The notes: generated by a model not told the origin, from the sequence alone. DNA of 64,000 bases from Candidatus Coxiella mudrowiae (GCA_001077715.1 CP011126.1:558001-622000), one strand, 5' to 3'; numbered from the stretch's first letter, positions 21,100 to 31,927 are shown. Numbers and translations are program-made.

Positions 21100-21827
21100 C
21101 CGTAAACGATAATTTTTAAAGTTTCGAAAGCCATAAACGCGCCGCTGAATCAATTTCATTTTGCGATGGAAGGCCTTCAGTGATAGCCATTATTTTAGTG
21201 AAACGCCACATATGAACCACTTCTTCCCGCCATTAAGGTGTTAATTACTCTAACTTCGATTAAAGTGCCCCTTTTTCGGGTAGAGTCCGCTTAGATCTAG
21301 GATCCGTTTTAGTACGTTAAGCGATTGGAGTGGGATAAGCACATCGATTTCAAACAGGATAATGTCATTATTTCTTTAACAGCGGATATTGTTAAAGTGG
21401 CCAAGCCGTACAAAGTTCCGTTGGATGTAGAAACATCAAAAGTTATTCGATTATGGTACGAACAAACGAAGGTTGTGCATAAAGGAAGGGTATGGGTTTT
21501 TTCCGGAAAAAATCCAGGCGAGCATATCACCAATGTGAAGAAGTTCTAGAATAATTTGAAAAAGAGCGCAGCCATCGAAAGTTTTACCTAGTATGATCAA
21601 CGACACGATTTCGCGTCACAGCACGTGATGAGTGGTACTGATTTGTATACGGTGATAGAGTTGTTTGGGGGTATTCTGATCTATAAGACCACAAAAAAAA
21701 GTATGTTCATCTGGCGGTGGAACATAACATATTGATTGCCCAGCAGTTAGCCAAGCGGTGTAGCGGAATGCTTAAAGAAAAAAAGATTAACTCGTGGGTT
21801 CATCGATTTCATGCTATAACTTATTAA
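21100..21827 (+). pseudogene. Tyrosine recombinase (phage-type integrase) pseudogene
   Basis: The open part reads MEWDKHIDFKQDNVIISLTA, DIVKVAKPYKVPLDVETSKV and GRVWVFSGKNPGEHI, which matches the start of an integrase catalytic domain (a W-x-x-I-D-F strand, then K-P/VPL). Further on in another frame, TTKKYVHLAVEHNILIAQQL resembles the C-terminal stretch around the catalytic tyrosine (KYVHLA), though the frame is broken there. Several stops interrupt it. It lies 60 bases beyond tRNA-Pro. This is probably the integrase of a decayed tRNA-targeted element. The catalytic R-H-R residues cannot all be traced. Confidence 0.6.
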
Positions 21828-21848
21828 TAAGATTAAGATGGGAGTAAG

Positions 21849-22049
21849 ATGATGTCACGCCAACTAGCCACGACAAAAATGTCTTCTCGAGGGCAAATAG
21901 TGATCCCAGAAGAAATACGAGAACAATTAGGTCTTGAAACAGGAACAAAATTTGTGGTTATTGCTGAGAATGACACCGTCGTGCTTAAAACGATAACTCC
22001 GCCTTCAAAAAAAGAACTCAAGGCTTTGTTATCAAAAGTTAGAAAGTAA
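21849..22049 (+). CDS. AbrB/SpoVT-type antitoxin-like DNA-binding protein (C-terminus frameshifted)
   Basis: 66 residues. Swapped-hairpin AbrB domain: TKMSSRGQIVIPEEIREQLG, then LETGTKFVVIAENDTVVLKT. Such proteins repress their own operon and neutralise a linked toxin. A GGGAG site precedes the double ATG. After codon 66 the frame stops, but other frames continue with SKLKKSGIEHEQRAK and then VEKIIKAERTKAKKVKNVE, so the original was about 98 residues and lost its charged C-terminal tail (probably the toxin-binding part) to two indels. The DNA-binding domain itself is whole. The toxin remnant follows. Confidence 0.7.
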   Translation: MMSRQLATTKMSSRGQIVIPEEIREQLGLETGTKFVVIAENDTVVLKTITPPSKKELKALLSKVRK

Positions 22050-22152
22050 GTTAAAAAAATCAGGTATTGAACATGAACAAAGAGCGAAGTAGAAAAAATA
22101 ATTAAGGCGGAAAGAACCAAGGCCAAAAAAGTTAAAAACGTGGAATAGCTTT

Positions 22153-22563
22153 GTGAAGGTGGTTGTAGATATCAATGTATTAATTTCTGGAATGGGTGGG
22201 CTAGCTAGCGCACCGCAAAACATAATTGACGCCCGGATAGAGGATAAATTCACTGTTGTCGCTACACCAAAAATTGTAGAGGATATAAGGAGAATGTCTG
22301 ACATTTTTTCTAAAAAATATGCTCATCTCGAATTTGAGCATATTGTTAATAAACTTTTATTTGCAGTAAAATTGTTTGAACCAGAAAAGCTTATGGAAGG
22401 AATTAGCTGTGATTTAGGTGACGGATAAATTTATAGTCTGTGCGCTGAGTGCAGAAGCGAAAGTTATTATCAGTGGAGACTCTGATCTTTTGTAGGTATC
22501 GGCCTATCAGGGAATTTCAGTGTTAAAGCTCAAATCTTTTTTTGGATCGATTTGGAGGTAAAT
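22153..22563 (+). pseudogene. PIN-domain toxin pseudogene
   Basis: Likely ribonuclease toxin partner of the AbrB-type gene upstream. GTG start; KVVVDINVLISGMGGLAS holds the first PIN acidic residue, followed by VVATPKIVEDIRRMSDIFSK. A one-base shift near 22420 moves the frame to DKFIVCALSAEAKVIISGDS and DLL, which holds the later acidic residues of the active site. A TAG then interrupts before VSAYQGISVLKLKSF. The frameshift separates the catalytic acids, so no active toxin is expected. The family fits putative toxin components of the PIN type. Confidence 0.75.
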
Positions 22564-22582
22564 AATTAAATACAAGTTGCTA

Positions 22583-22618
22583 GCATTGGTTATCAGTGGT
22601 CTTACTGATAACCAATGC
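22583..22618. other. Perfect 14-bp inverted repeat (hairpin)
   Basis: GCATTGGTTATCAG, an 8-base loop, then CTGATAACCAATGC. The stem is perfect and stable. No T-run follows, so a classical terminator is unlikely. The half-site GCATTGGTT recurs at about 22655. Confidence 0.8.
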
Positions 22619-22669
22619 TTACGTTAGCTAAACGAAGAAAAAAGTACTGTGTCAAGCATTGGTTCAGTA

Positions 22670-22956
22670 TATAAGTCATTATTTAATCCCCACAATACCA
22701 GCTACAAAACCTATGAAAAACGATTTGAACAAGTATGTGTAAAAGAGCCGATATTGACCATCGTCACGGTCTTCGCCACTACTCTGCACAGATGCACTAT
22801 AAAGAATTAACGGGCTGGGATTGTCCTGCCAAAGGTGCCCCGACAAAAGAAGACATGAATGCTCAACAACGAGTGATTGATCGTGCCGCTTGCTTGCAGC
22901 TAAGCTTGGATTTATGCCATTCCCATATTAGCATCGTACAAGTTTATGTAAAATAA
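22670..22956 (+). pseudogene. Second integrase-like remnant (C-terminal part)
   Basis: Reads LFNPHNTSYKTYEKRFEQVC, then after a one-base shift near 22735 CKRADIDHRHGLRHYSAQMH and YKELTGWDCPAKGAPTKEDM, ending with CHSHISIVQVYVK. The HGLRH motif and the LGH-like CHSH followed by a tyrosine match the C-terminal half of a tyrosine recombinase of the integrative-element kind. The N-terminal half is missing. It is a different lineage from the integrase fragment at 21.1-21.8 kb. Confidence 0.6.
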
Positions 22957-23929
22957 GTTTTTTAATATTTTATTTAGATTTTATTTAGAAAAAAATCGAT
23001 AAGGCAAGAGATATCATGGCATTGGTTCAAATTAACAATCGGGTCCATCGATTAGCGCTAGGCCAGCGTGGTGATTACAAACGAAAAAAAATCCAACACC
23101 CAACCATTGGGCACGGGTTTTGATTTTTTTAAAATTTTTTTTTAAAAAAATCAAAAACGAATTGAAGCATTAATGATGATGTACTTGTTTGTATATAATT
23201 ATTCCTATATGTAAGGAATATTTTTTATCAAAAGTATCTAAGTTGCCTAAATTAAAAATTTTTTTAGTCGGTATATTCTGATGGGGTGATGGAATAAAAA
23301 CTTCGCTATTATCAGCTGTGAAATTTTGATCACTGGACATTCGGTAGGTGCGGAGCAAATCTTCAAATTTCGACTGTTCTAGATGTTCCTTTTATTATTT
23401 GTTTGCAAAAGATGATATTAAAAAAAAGAGGGAATGCTATCAATAGAGTAAAAAAAAATTATACATGCGCATATTATTCCCTTATAAGTATAAATAATAC
23501 AAAAATGTCTACGACTAAAATTTCATTTCCTTATTTGGAACAGCAAGGTATTATCTAGTTCCTGCTCCCGCATAGGCTTGGTAATCGTTTCACAAAGCCT
23601 TCCTTTCATGTTTCCACAATGTAGTTAAGATATTGATAGGGCTTCAGGCCTATGTTAAATCGATCAAATGCAACACACAGTCGCAAACTCCAGTTTAAAT
23701 TGCCTTGTTTAACCAAGTAGGGCTGTGTTTTTCTATTTGCATTACCTTTCCCATTCTTCCATTCAAATTATTCTCATTAGCAGCCTGTCATAGGGTGTGC
23801 CACTGAATTGTTTACAGCCCTAGGCAGCTAGGCAGGTAAATTTTATGTAAGGTGAATAAGCGCTTTTCGAATAATTCGATTGGCGAAGTCATTTAATTTT
23901 TAACATAAATAGGGTTAATGAGGTATTTT
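22957..23929. other. Mostly unassigned decayed DNA
   Basis: A 35-codon frame at 23016-23123 (MALVQINNRVHRLALGQRGD) has no recognised family. A 62-codon minus-strand frame at 23170-23358 (MLRTYRMSSDQNFTADNSEV) is also unassigned. On the minus strand near 23580-23770 a reading without a start gives CVAFDRFNIGLKPYQYLNYI and VETxKEGFVKRLPSLCGS, probably a gene scrap. Nothing here can be called a functional gene. Confidence 0.5.
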
Positions 23930-24275
23930 ATGAAAACTTTAAAAAAAGTAGGACTATCCTTAACGTTGCTCGGTGTTTTAGAAAGCGCGGTTGCAATACC
24001 ACCACCGCCTCCAAAAGTAACCTATGACTATTATGGTTTATAATGGAACTTCGGCAAAAGTTTCGTTTGCGGCTAATTTTCATGGTCCGTTTAGTTATTC
24101 GGGTAATGTAGCAGGTAAGCAAACAACCTATGTGTATGGGGAGGGTTACGGAACGAGTACCTTAACGCTGGGTGATTTAACTAACCCAGCGGGTGAATGT
24201 GTGGTCACCAATAGTGGTGGCACTGACGATTATTTAAAGTACCAAGCCAATGGGGACTCAAGGGTTCGTCTGTAA
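23930..24275 (+). pseudogene. Small secreted protein pseudogene
   Basis: ATG with a signal peptide (MKTLKKVGLSLTLLGVLESA, cleavage probably after VAIPP region), then PPPPKVTYDYYG and a stop. The next frame continues with MVYNGTSAKVSFAANFHGPF, GKQTTYVYGEGYGTSTLTLG and CVVTNSGGTDDYLKYQ. One frameshift near 24030 accounts for the break. The mature part is rich in Thr, Gly and Tyr with two cysteines, so a small exported beta-rich protein is likely. No family recognised. Compare the secreted-protein remnant on the opposite strand at 25.4-25.9 kb. Confidence 0.6.
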
Positions 24276-24579
24276 GTTCTAGCAGGACCAACGGTTGTTT
24301 TAACGCTAACGGCATCTATAAAGGAAATCTATCTTGGATAACCCTTTCTAGGGTTATCCAACTATCGAAGCGATTAATGACAGAAATAACACAACTTTAT
24401 TCAACTAAAATTAACAGCTATATATTTTTCAAAAATTTTGTTGCTAATTATTTATTTTGTTGAAGTATTCACCGGAAATTGTAAATAAGCAGAGTGTTGA
24501 TTGGCTGCTTCCAGATAAAGGCATCGAACTTATTGCTACTTCAACTTTAATGGCCGTCTTTCAGGATTTTGTATTTCAG

Positions 24580-24795
24580 AGATGGACATAACAGAAGCTG
24601 TCCAGAGAAAGAAATAACTGTTTGATTTTTTCACAATATAACTTGCTGTATATTTCATGTCCTTCTTTAGTTGCCTCGGTAAGGCGGCTTGTATTTGCTA
24701 GTTTTTGGGATTCTTCTTCGCATGCAGGTATAAATTTGTGATAGGATTTGCTTTTAATAAATTTGGCCGTAGCGCTTTTCTAAGGGGGGGTAAAG
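24580..24795 (-). pseudogene. Fragment of unknown protein
   Basis: A start-less open stretch of about 67 codons: TAKFIKSKSYHKFIPACEEE, SQKLANTSRLTEATKEGHEI, YSKLYCEKIKQLFLSLDSFC. Charged and helical with a plausible natural C-terminus. The rest of the gene was not found. The flanking sequence from 24280 to 25420 otherwise shows only short, stop-ridden frames. Confidence 0.35.
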
Positions 24796-25424
24796 AAATT
24801 TATATTTTTCAAAATATTTAAACCTATTTAGTCATCAGTTTTTATTATTAATCCTCTCTTTTTTGTTTATTAATTAATTGTCTTTAAAATTATCGGAAAG
24901 CATTCTAGCACGCTTTTACTAGTAAACGAAAATAGGAAAAAGATAATTAGTCATTATAGCTTTGTCTACGACATTGATGGGCGGGTTGGTACAAGTATTA
25001 AAGTTTTCGTTGTTGAAGGAAAGAAAAACGATCTCGATTTTACCAGCATCTTTCCTCTTCGATTTTCTAATAATGGTTGTCAAAGATAATAATATTGCCG
25101 TCTTTCGGAGAATTTAAATTAGCGGTCAGAGTTTTACAGTAAGGATGAGCGATGTATACTTCTCTATCATAATTGTTTTCATAATCCTTGTATTGGTAAG
25201 TTTATATTGTTTATTTCGATCTTGGAAAGTGACTGAACTGAAGTGCATTTTATCTCTCTTTATATTACTTTTAGTGATTTTCCCGGCGGCAACTGAATTA
25301 ATATAACTTACCTTGCCCTAAAAATTTTATCTATTCGGCCGTTACTTTTTGAGTTAAAGCACTCTTTAAGACAATTTTTTTACTTTTGTCCACTTCTGTC
25401 ATTATGTCGCTGAGTTTTTTTTAA

Positions 25425-25866
25425 TTATCTTTCAATTGATAATTCACCTTTTGTCCATAATAACGCTTTTTCTGGAATTTTGGGATTGAGGGTAGGGGTC
25501 GAACGTGCAAATAATTTGGGGTTTGTGGTTTCAAAATAAGTTCCCCCGCCAGAATAATATTGCCAAGGATCGTTGAACCCAAACGTTAGTAGATCTCCAT
25601 TGTCGTTGGTGAAATTAGCAGAAGCGGTTAAGCCTGGACTGCCCACTGAATAAGATAGTAATCTTTGTTTTTTGATAGGGAGGTAAGTGACTAGGATTGA
25701 CTATCACTTTCTGGATAGTGCCTGGTGGTTCGTTAGGGGCATAGATATCCCGGTAACATATTGTTTTATCAGTGTTATTCTCCACAGCGACTACTAGTTT
25801 TTGTAATGGATTTCCTAAACCCAATACTGGAACTAGCAATATCAAGAAAATAGTTAATCGAATCAT
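25425..25866 (-). pseudogene. Small secreted protein pseudogene
   Basis: Signal peptide MIRLTIFLILLVPVLGLGNP, then LQKLVVAVENNTDKTICYRD, YAPNEPPGTIQKVIVNPSHL. A frameshift near 25650 moves reading into GSPGLTASANFTNDNGDLLT, FGFNDPWQYYSGGGTYFETT and TPTLNPKIPEKALLWTKGEL. The total would be about 145 residues. The architecture (signal peptide, short polar beta-rich mature part) matches the remnant at 23.9 kb, but there is no clear sequence identity. AAGGAGG lies just upstream of the ATG. Confidence 0.6.
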
Positions 25867-25984
25867 TTCCTTGCCTCCTTATATTACCTAGACTTGAATT
25901 CCATAGCAGAAAAACGGAGTGGGAACGAGTATTCTATCATTTTGATTAAAAAATAGACAGAATAAGGGTAATACTTAAAATGCC

Positions 25985-26660
25985 ATAACGACTGATGGAA
26001 CGGGAGAGGGGGGTATCCGAACTTCTGAGTCATTATACCAGCCTTGAATTCTATTTTTGCGAAGCGAACGCTATTTATTGGAGGGGATAAATTGTTTTAA
26101 CTTTCCGGTTTCTGGATAGTGCGGTATTATATCCAAAAATTTAATGTATATGTCAGGATTTTTGACGTCAGCTTGGTTCGAATAAGCTGGAAACTAACGA
26201 TTTTTGCAAATTCTCCCTATTAATATTTTTAGTGGCAACTACACGAATAATAGCGCCATTTTGAGTTTGCTCAACTTGATATTCAATAATATTAGGATCC
26301 TGTCCCAAGACATGTCAAAACGTCATAGGATGAACTTGAATATTATGTGCATAACAGAACCAATCATCGGCACCACGCCCCTAAATAGTTCGGGATAACA
26401 TTAATTGAAACAGCATCATCAATGACATAACGAATCAAGGGTTTCCCCGGTTACAAGAATAGTCTCCATAACGAAGCACGGAAAAGAACCTGAAAATATC
26501 ATTGCCGGTTTAAAAAATAAAGTATCACTCAATTTGACGATACAATTAAAATTAAATAATGCACACCTCATGAAATGTGCCGTCGACAGATTCGTAATCG
26601 TCCAATTGAATGATTATATGGTTGAGTAAGAATTATCAAAGAAATATCCATGGAAATAAT
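25985..26660 (-). pseudogene. Adenylate-forming ligase (phenylacetate-CoA-ligase-like) C-terminal remnant
   Basis: Frames switch repeatedly: LIRYVIDDAVSINVIPNY, DDWFCYAHNIQVHPMTF, GQDPNIIEYQVEQTQNGAII, NINRENLQKSLVSS, ADVKNPDIYIKFLDIIPHYP, ETGKLKQFIPSNK. The last pieces resemble the C-terminal lid of phenylacetate-CoA-ligase-like enzymes (an I-P-R/H-x-P-x-T-G-K-x-x-R/Q-F pattern). The N-terminal AMP-binding half is not visible. The substrate cannot be inferred. Confidence 0.4.
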
Positions 26661-26914
26661 AAAAAATTATCTTAAATTCGAAATTCCTATTTGCATTTAC
26701 TCTCAAAAATATCGATTTGTTCGGCCTAAAATTAGGAAGTTCATTAGTTTAGTCACTCAAAAATTAGATATCCGAATATAAGATAATTAAAATATTCATT
26801 GTTTGTCTTCCCACAGCGTTATAAAATCGACGGAAGAATTATACCTTTCCATGGCAGAAATCGATGAAATTTTTAAAGTATTAGTTAATTTTTTAAAATT
26901 AAAACGGATTAGTC

Positions 26915-27897
26915 AATGCATAGAATTTTTTTAAAAAATTTCTGGATTTTTGGTTTAGGAAGTAATAAATAGTTGATGTTATAACTGTGGTAGCAATTGC
27001 AATTAGTACTAATATAGTGAAAAAGTAGCAGTAATTAATATATGGTGTTCCATTCCTATATTCAAAAGAGTTAATTCCATGAGGCTTCTTAAATTCATTA
27101 AAGCATCAGTGGTAAATACATTTTACCAACTTTTACTGTGTATTTTTTCAGCTAGAGTGCATCTTGCTCCTTTTTCTAAAATTGCTAAGAAGATGATAAT
27201 AAGAGTGACCAATCCGATTTCTAAAGAATTTAATGGATCTATTTGAGTATTAAGACTAGAAAAAAGATACGAAATAAAAAGGCAGTAGTGAGATATTCAA
27301 TTTTCACGCCTATCTGATAAGAAAATTCTCCACGAGGAAAAGCGGATCCAACGATAAATTCTCAAAAAATAGCATATATTTTAATATAATCTGTAACCAA
27401 GAGCTTAACATCACAATGCTTAGAACAATAGCTAAAATAGAAATAGTCAAATCTTTTTCTTGCTCTATGAGACAAACTAATTTTGATAATAATATTTTGC
27501 CAATAGAAATCATAAAAATGACATAAATAATTGCGCCAATAATAGGGATAATAGCTATAATCACGATTTGATCATTGTTTCTAACAATAGCCATAATAAC
27601 GGCGAGCAAACACCAAGTGATTGCATCAATTTCTGCTCCAGAAGTAATAGTTAATGTTCCCAATTTTGTTCGGGCTATGTCGATTTCATAAAGAATTCTC
27701 ACTAACATAGGAAAAGCAGTAATGGAGAGTGCGGTATCTAAATATAACATAGCAGGAAGTAGAGGAATATGATCTTGAAAAAGATAATTGAGGTCATGAA
27801 TAAAGGGAGTGTAACCAGTTCTTAAAATAAAGGGAAACAATGAGCTTGTTAAAAAGACAGTGCAAGCTTTATTTAGATTTTTTCTAATAGCGCTCAT
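26915..27897 (-). pseudogene. CPA2 cation:proton antiporter pseudogene
   Basis: Monovalent cation/H+ antiporter of the Kef/CPA2 kind, inner membrane. The longest frame (195 codons) has helices with the diagnostic TALSITAFPMLVRILYEIDI and TKLGTLTITSGAEIDAITWC, the acidic-pair region of the transport path. Upstream, in the +1 frame, FFIGLELK is the normal continuation, so the N-terminus was lost. Downstream frames give LNSLEIGLVTLIIIFLAILE, ALMNLRSLMELTLLNIGMEH and a last helix VLIAIATTVITSTIYYFL. The order is right but at least three frameshifts break it. Confidence 0.75.
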
Positions 27898-27966
27898 ATT
27901 TTTAATTCTAGACCAATAAAAAAATATGTAAAGAATTACCCTAATATCGATGAAAAAATTCTTAAT

Positions 27967-28832
27967 TTGATTTCCCAGAGATATTTAATTCGCTACGGAA
28001 AACTGGGTTTTAGTGAAAACAAACTCTTTTTCCAAACTCAAAACGTAACCAATACTATTTTTTCGAAAATAGAAAAGCATAAAGAATATTATTTTAAGAT
28101 AGATCGTCATGAAGATTTTTTAGAAATTACAATTAAAAATAAAATGCAGATTAAGTTATTAGAAGAGTTATTAGAAGCAGTAAACTGTTGTCGTTTTGCT
28201 TCCCAAATTCTAAAGGTGATATTCTCTAAAGAAGATAAGCATTATCTGAACGAAAGAAAAATAAACTAAATTTATCACCTGAATCTAGAGCTTCTCACTT
28301 TTTGGTTGATTAAGGAGCTGATCCCCTACTTATCATTAGAAATAGGCCACATATTCATTGACGAGGTTGTCAATTTCCTATTTTGGATACTCGCCGAATT
28401 AAAAGTAAAGAAAAGCTAAATGAGGAGCATGAAAAAAAACAGTTCATGAAATTATCGATTTTGGTTTTTGGAAATGGGATTCTGAAGATTTATACGAAAG
28501 CAATATAGACTTGGTTATTAATTCTTGGAATGATCTCTCTTATTGGGTCTTTATCTTTGTCCTTCCCCTTTTAAAAATATAGAATCGAGTGTTGCAGGTC
28601 GCTATTACGTTACAATTATTGAAGGAAAATTTGAGCCAAGATTAATTTGAGAATTGGCGCTACTCAAGCATGGAATATACACTTAGAAAATGGCGAGATC
28701 ATTAGATTTTTAATATTTGATCAAACCTTCAACTACAGTTCTGAGCTTAAGGAATACTTTAGCAAAAAAAACAGAACTAATCTCGCTGAAAAAATTTCTG
28801 GAGAAAATTTACACATAGCTTATGAAATATAG
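27967..28832 (+). pseudogene. Unknown protein, pseudogene
   Basis: The first 100 codons are open (ISQRYLIRYGKLGFSENKLF, FSKIEKHKEYYFKIDRHEDF, EITIKNKMQIKLLEELLEAV). Later pieces in other frames read SWNDLSYWVFIFVLPLL, SVAGRYYVTIIEGKFEPRLI and IGATQAWNIHLENGEIIRFL. The first frame overlaps the region where the antiporter N-terminus should be, so this may be an insertion junction. Whether all pieces belong to one gene is unsure. No family recognised. From 28833 to 29100 I see nothing coding. Confidence 0.35.
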
Positions 28833-29101
28833 TCACAGTTTAAAAAGAATTTTCTGGCATTTCGATAAAGCAATTAGAATGATCTGTAGAATGAGTAAAT
28901 TAAGATTGATAAATCAATTTTGATAGAGGCCTTTATAATGATTGGTGTTACTACCTAACACGATAAGTTCAAATTAAAGCGTGCAGACTTCATTTTTAAA
29001 GATTATAATAAAATTGATCTTTGAATAAAAATGTTCTCTTAATTTCTCTTTAATTAAAGGAATAAAAAAGAAGGGAGATTTATAAATATAAGAAAGTTTG
29101 T

Positions 29102-30155
29102 TATGGTTGTTAGATGCTCATTACGATAGAATCTGGATACGGCAGTTTTTATAAAACGAACTTGATTTGGAAAAAGCATATATCTATATTCTACATTAAC
29201 ATTTGGTTTTAGCGTGAATCCCAATAGTATCCATACTTACCATGTCAATTATGATTGCCTTCAAAAGGGAAATGTTAAAGCCCTGTTTTTAAATGTAGGG
29301 GATTACGATTTATTAAAAAGTTTAGATATGGTTGATGCTTTATATGATTTGAGAGTTCAATATTTTGAAGAAGTTGCTATTTGTACGAATTTTGCTGAGA
29401 TAATTAAAGCTGCGGAGAAAGGAAAGTTAACGTTCATTTTTTCTGTCAAAGGGCCTTGCATTTTTGAGGGACAAGTGGATCTTTTAAAAAATTGGCATCG
29501 TTTGGGAATTAGGGTCGTTAATTTTATGGATGGTTAAGGCATTGAAGTCTTTCCAGAAAATGCAAAACTCTTTTTTAAAGAAAAGATGAAGGAGATTCAG
29601 AAACATTATTTGTAAATTAGGACTAGTATCGAAAAAATATTTATCTCCTTCAAATAGGACTACGTTATATAAACGTGAAAAAGGTTTATCGAAATTTAAT
29701 AGAGAAGCTTTAAAAATAATGGAAAAATTAAATATTGTGTGTGATCTTTCTCATTCTAATGACGTTTCATTTTAGAAGACAATCGAGGAAATTTCTGTAA
29801 AAGTTTGTGTTACCCACAGAAATTAGGCAAAATTTTGTGGGCACAGTTGAAATCTCACTGACGATATGATGAAGGTCCTAGAAAAACGTAGAGGGGTGCT
29901 AGGGCTTTGTTTTTTATAGTCCTTATGTCAGTGAACAAAACCCTATTTTATAAGATTTTGTTCAACATATTCTTCATGCAATCGATATGATGGGTGATGA
30001 ATATGTCGGGATTCGAGGTGATTATGATAGTGTTCCATTTGATTCTTAGATCGTTATCAAAAATCCTGCTATAATGCAAAAACATTTGGAAATGTTTCGA
30101 TAAAAAAGAAGTCAATAGAGCTACCTTATAAAAAATTGCCCACCAAATTTTTTTA
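29102..30155 (+). pseudogene. Membrane dipeptidase (peptidase M19) pseudogene
   Basis: Zinc dipeptidase of the renal-dipeptidase family. The start region holds LLDAHYDRIWIRQ, carrying the H-x-D metal-binding motif. A 107-codon open part follows: HTYHVNYDCLQKGNVKALFL, AAEKGKLTFIFSVKGPCIFE (metal-bridging Glu region) and LKNWHRLGIRVVNFMDG. Later frames give NRTTLYKREKGLSKFNREAL, IMEKLNIVCDLSHSNDVSF (metal His), and DDMMKVLEKRRGVLGLCF. Many stops. The order is collinear with the family across the whole length. Confidence 0.75.
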
Positions 30156-30274
30156 GGTTATTAGAATGATTTAATTAAAAATTAAATAACAATTTCAAAT
30201 ATTGAATTTAATGAGAGAAAAAAGTAGAGAGCTTAGTCTGGAAGATAAAATGATTTTTGTTATTTCAGACTACT

Positions 30275-30990
30275 TTTAAAGACGAATTTATGTTTAATTA
30301 ATTCTAAATGTTTTTCAACAGTGTGGCGCGAGATATTGCATTCTTGAACTATTTCTTTATGGGTCTTTCCAAGCAAATAATTCCTTTAGATAAAATTTTT
30401 TGTTAAGAAAACTTTGTTATAAAGATAATCTAAATAATATCGGTTGGTTTTAAATTCGCTAGATGGAAAAGAAAAATTATAAGAGTTTGTTATATTAGAA
30501 GTTAATTTAATATTGTCATCACTTAGTTGAGCTTTTTGAGTTATAGCTTTTTCTTATTTTTTTAAAATAGTAAGTAAATTCAATTGATTTCTCAGAAATG
30601 TCAAACAACTTTTTTGGCAATATGAGCTTCTTTTATCGAAAGAAAATAAAATACTTCAGAAAAATTTTTAGTGCAAAAGAAATAAGATAAATAAATGCTG
30701 CTACGAATCCCATATTCTCTCATTTTCTAAGTTTCGTCGGGATTTTCATTTCTTAAGAAGAAATCCAACGAAATAATAGAAGAGTCAGCATTAAAATGAA
30801 AAGTGTTCTCAAAATTTTTCTTATAATGATTGCAAGAATTATAGAGATAATGTAGCCATGGGAGATTCCTGCCTATGAGAGTTGTACGTTGCTGAAATTT
30901 AAAGGTGGAATAAAGAATAAAAAAAGAATTGATTTCATAGTCCCTCAATACTTGCCTGATTTAATTCGCTCTAATTGATCATGACAAGAT
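30275..30990 (-). pseudogene. LuxR-type regulator pseudogene
   Basis: The N-terminal part is open for 73 codons (DYEINSFFILYSTFKFQQRT, TLIGRNLPWLHYLYNSCNHY) and continues as MREYGIRSSIYLSYFFCTKN. The C-terminal part, in a shifted frame, is a LuxR helix-turn-helix: LLGKTHKEIVQECNISRHTV, then EKHLELIKHKFVFKSS, with the classic SRHTVEKHL recognition helix. Stops and shifts lie near 30540-30690 and 30390. It is the second decayed LuxR-type gene in the window and probably had a related sensory domain. Confidence 0.7.
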
Positions 30991-31094
30991 AAATCGAAGT
31001 ACTTTTCAATCGATTTTGGGTGTTTTCTTGCATGGTTAAATGGACTCTAAAGAGATTTTACTTAACTAATTTAGCATAAGTCAGTTAAAATTTA

Positions 31095-31430
31095 AATAGG
31101 CAATTATCAATTTAGAGGGTTTTAAAATTGATTAATGCCTGTGAATCGTTCGAATATTCATCTTGATCTGGCAGAGTAGGAGATTGTATCTTAAATAAAC
31201 CAAATTCATAAGCTAATCGTTTAAATAAGCCTGGAGCGGGACGACATGAAAGATAATACTGTTGTTTTTCTTTTGGTGATAATAAGATGCCATCTACCGT
31301 TACTGGTTTAAGAGATGCATCATTACGTTGTTGAATACAAGATTGGAAGAACTAGGAGGAAGTTCGAATCGCTTAATTGCTTTTTCAGACCAACCGAAGG
31401 AAATAGTGCCTCACAGACTTCTGAAGATCG
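31095..31430 (-). pseudogene. Unknown protein fragment
   Basis: A frame without a start reads DASLKPVTVDGILLSPKEKQ, then QYYLSCRPAPGLFKRLAYEF, GLFKIQSPTLPDQDEYSNDS. Upstream pieces include SFGWSEKAIKRFELPPSS. It may be a C-terminal part fused to or following the DUF3175 remnant. Not recognised. Confidence 0.35.
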
Positions 31431-31490
31431 GTTTGAAAGTGAGAGCCTGGGCAATGCGCCCTTTGAGTTTACGATTAAGTAAGAGAATAA

Positions 31491-31775
31491 TTAATCATTT
31501 TTGAACAATGACCGTAGTTCTTCTTTCGCTTGTGTTTAAATCTTTTTCTGTTGGTCAGTCAATTTCTTTCCTGCTTGATTGATATAGAAATTAAGCATCG
31601 ACATGGCAGATTGATAAGGAGTTCCTTTTTGATGCTTGCTGGCTACAGCCGATTTTTTTAAGGATTTTGAAATTCTTTTGGGATCTTTTCCAACTAAAAA
31701 CCCCTACGTCAAGGTCAAGCGCATTTCTGCTTTCGGTAACTTTTGTGACCATCTTTGTTTGTTTTCTTTTGTCAT
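31491..31775 (-). pseudogene. DUF3175-family protein pseudogene
   Basis: Small cytoplasmic protein of unknown function. It reads MTKENKQRWSQKLPKAEMR, then after a shift LDLDVGVFSW, shift back, KDPKRISKSLKKSAVASKHQ, KGTPYQSAMSMLNFYINQAG, KKLTDQQKKI, stop, TQAKEELRSLFKND. Two compensating one-base indels near 31690-31710 plus one in-frame stop kill it. The FQSAMSMLNFYINRAGK-like core is the family signature. Confidence 0.7.
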
Positions 31776-31927
31776 ATTTTTATTATAGTGAACAAATTTA
31801 ATGTGTTTGACACAACAAGGAAATACCTTTCTCTTATCGTTAATTGAAAAAGGACTTCTGTTTTGAACCTCTTGATTCTTACTTCAAAAATGATAAATTG
31901 TTTCTCAAAGCTTTTTAGAGGTAATTG

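Noticed and set aside
26649..26790. Plus-strand piece with IYSQKYRFVRPKIRKFISLV, resembling the end of a LysR-type regulator.
   Set aside because: Too short, no DNA-binding part, and it overlaps the edge of another remnant; kept out of the feature list.
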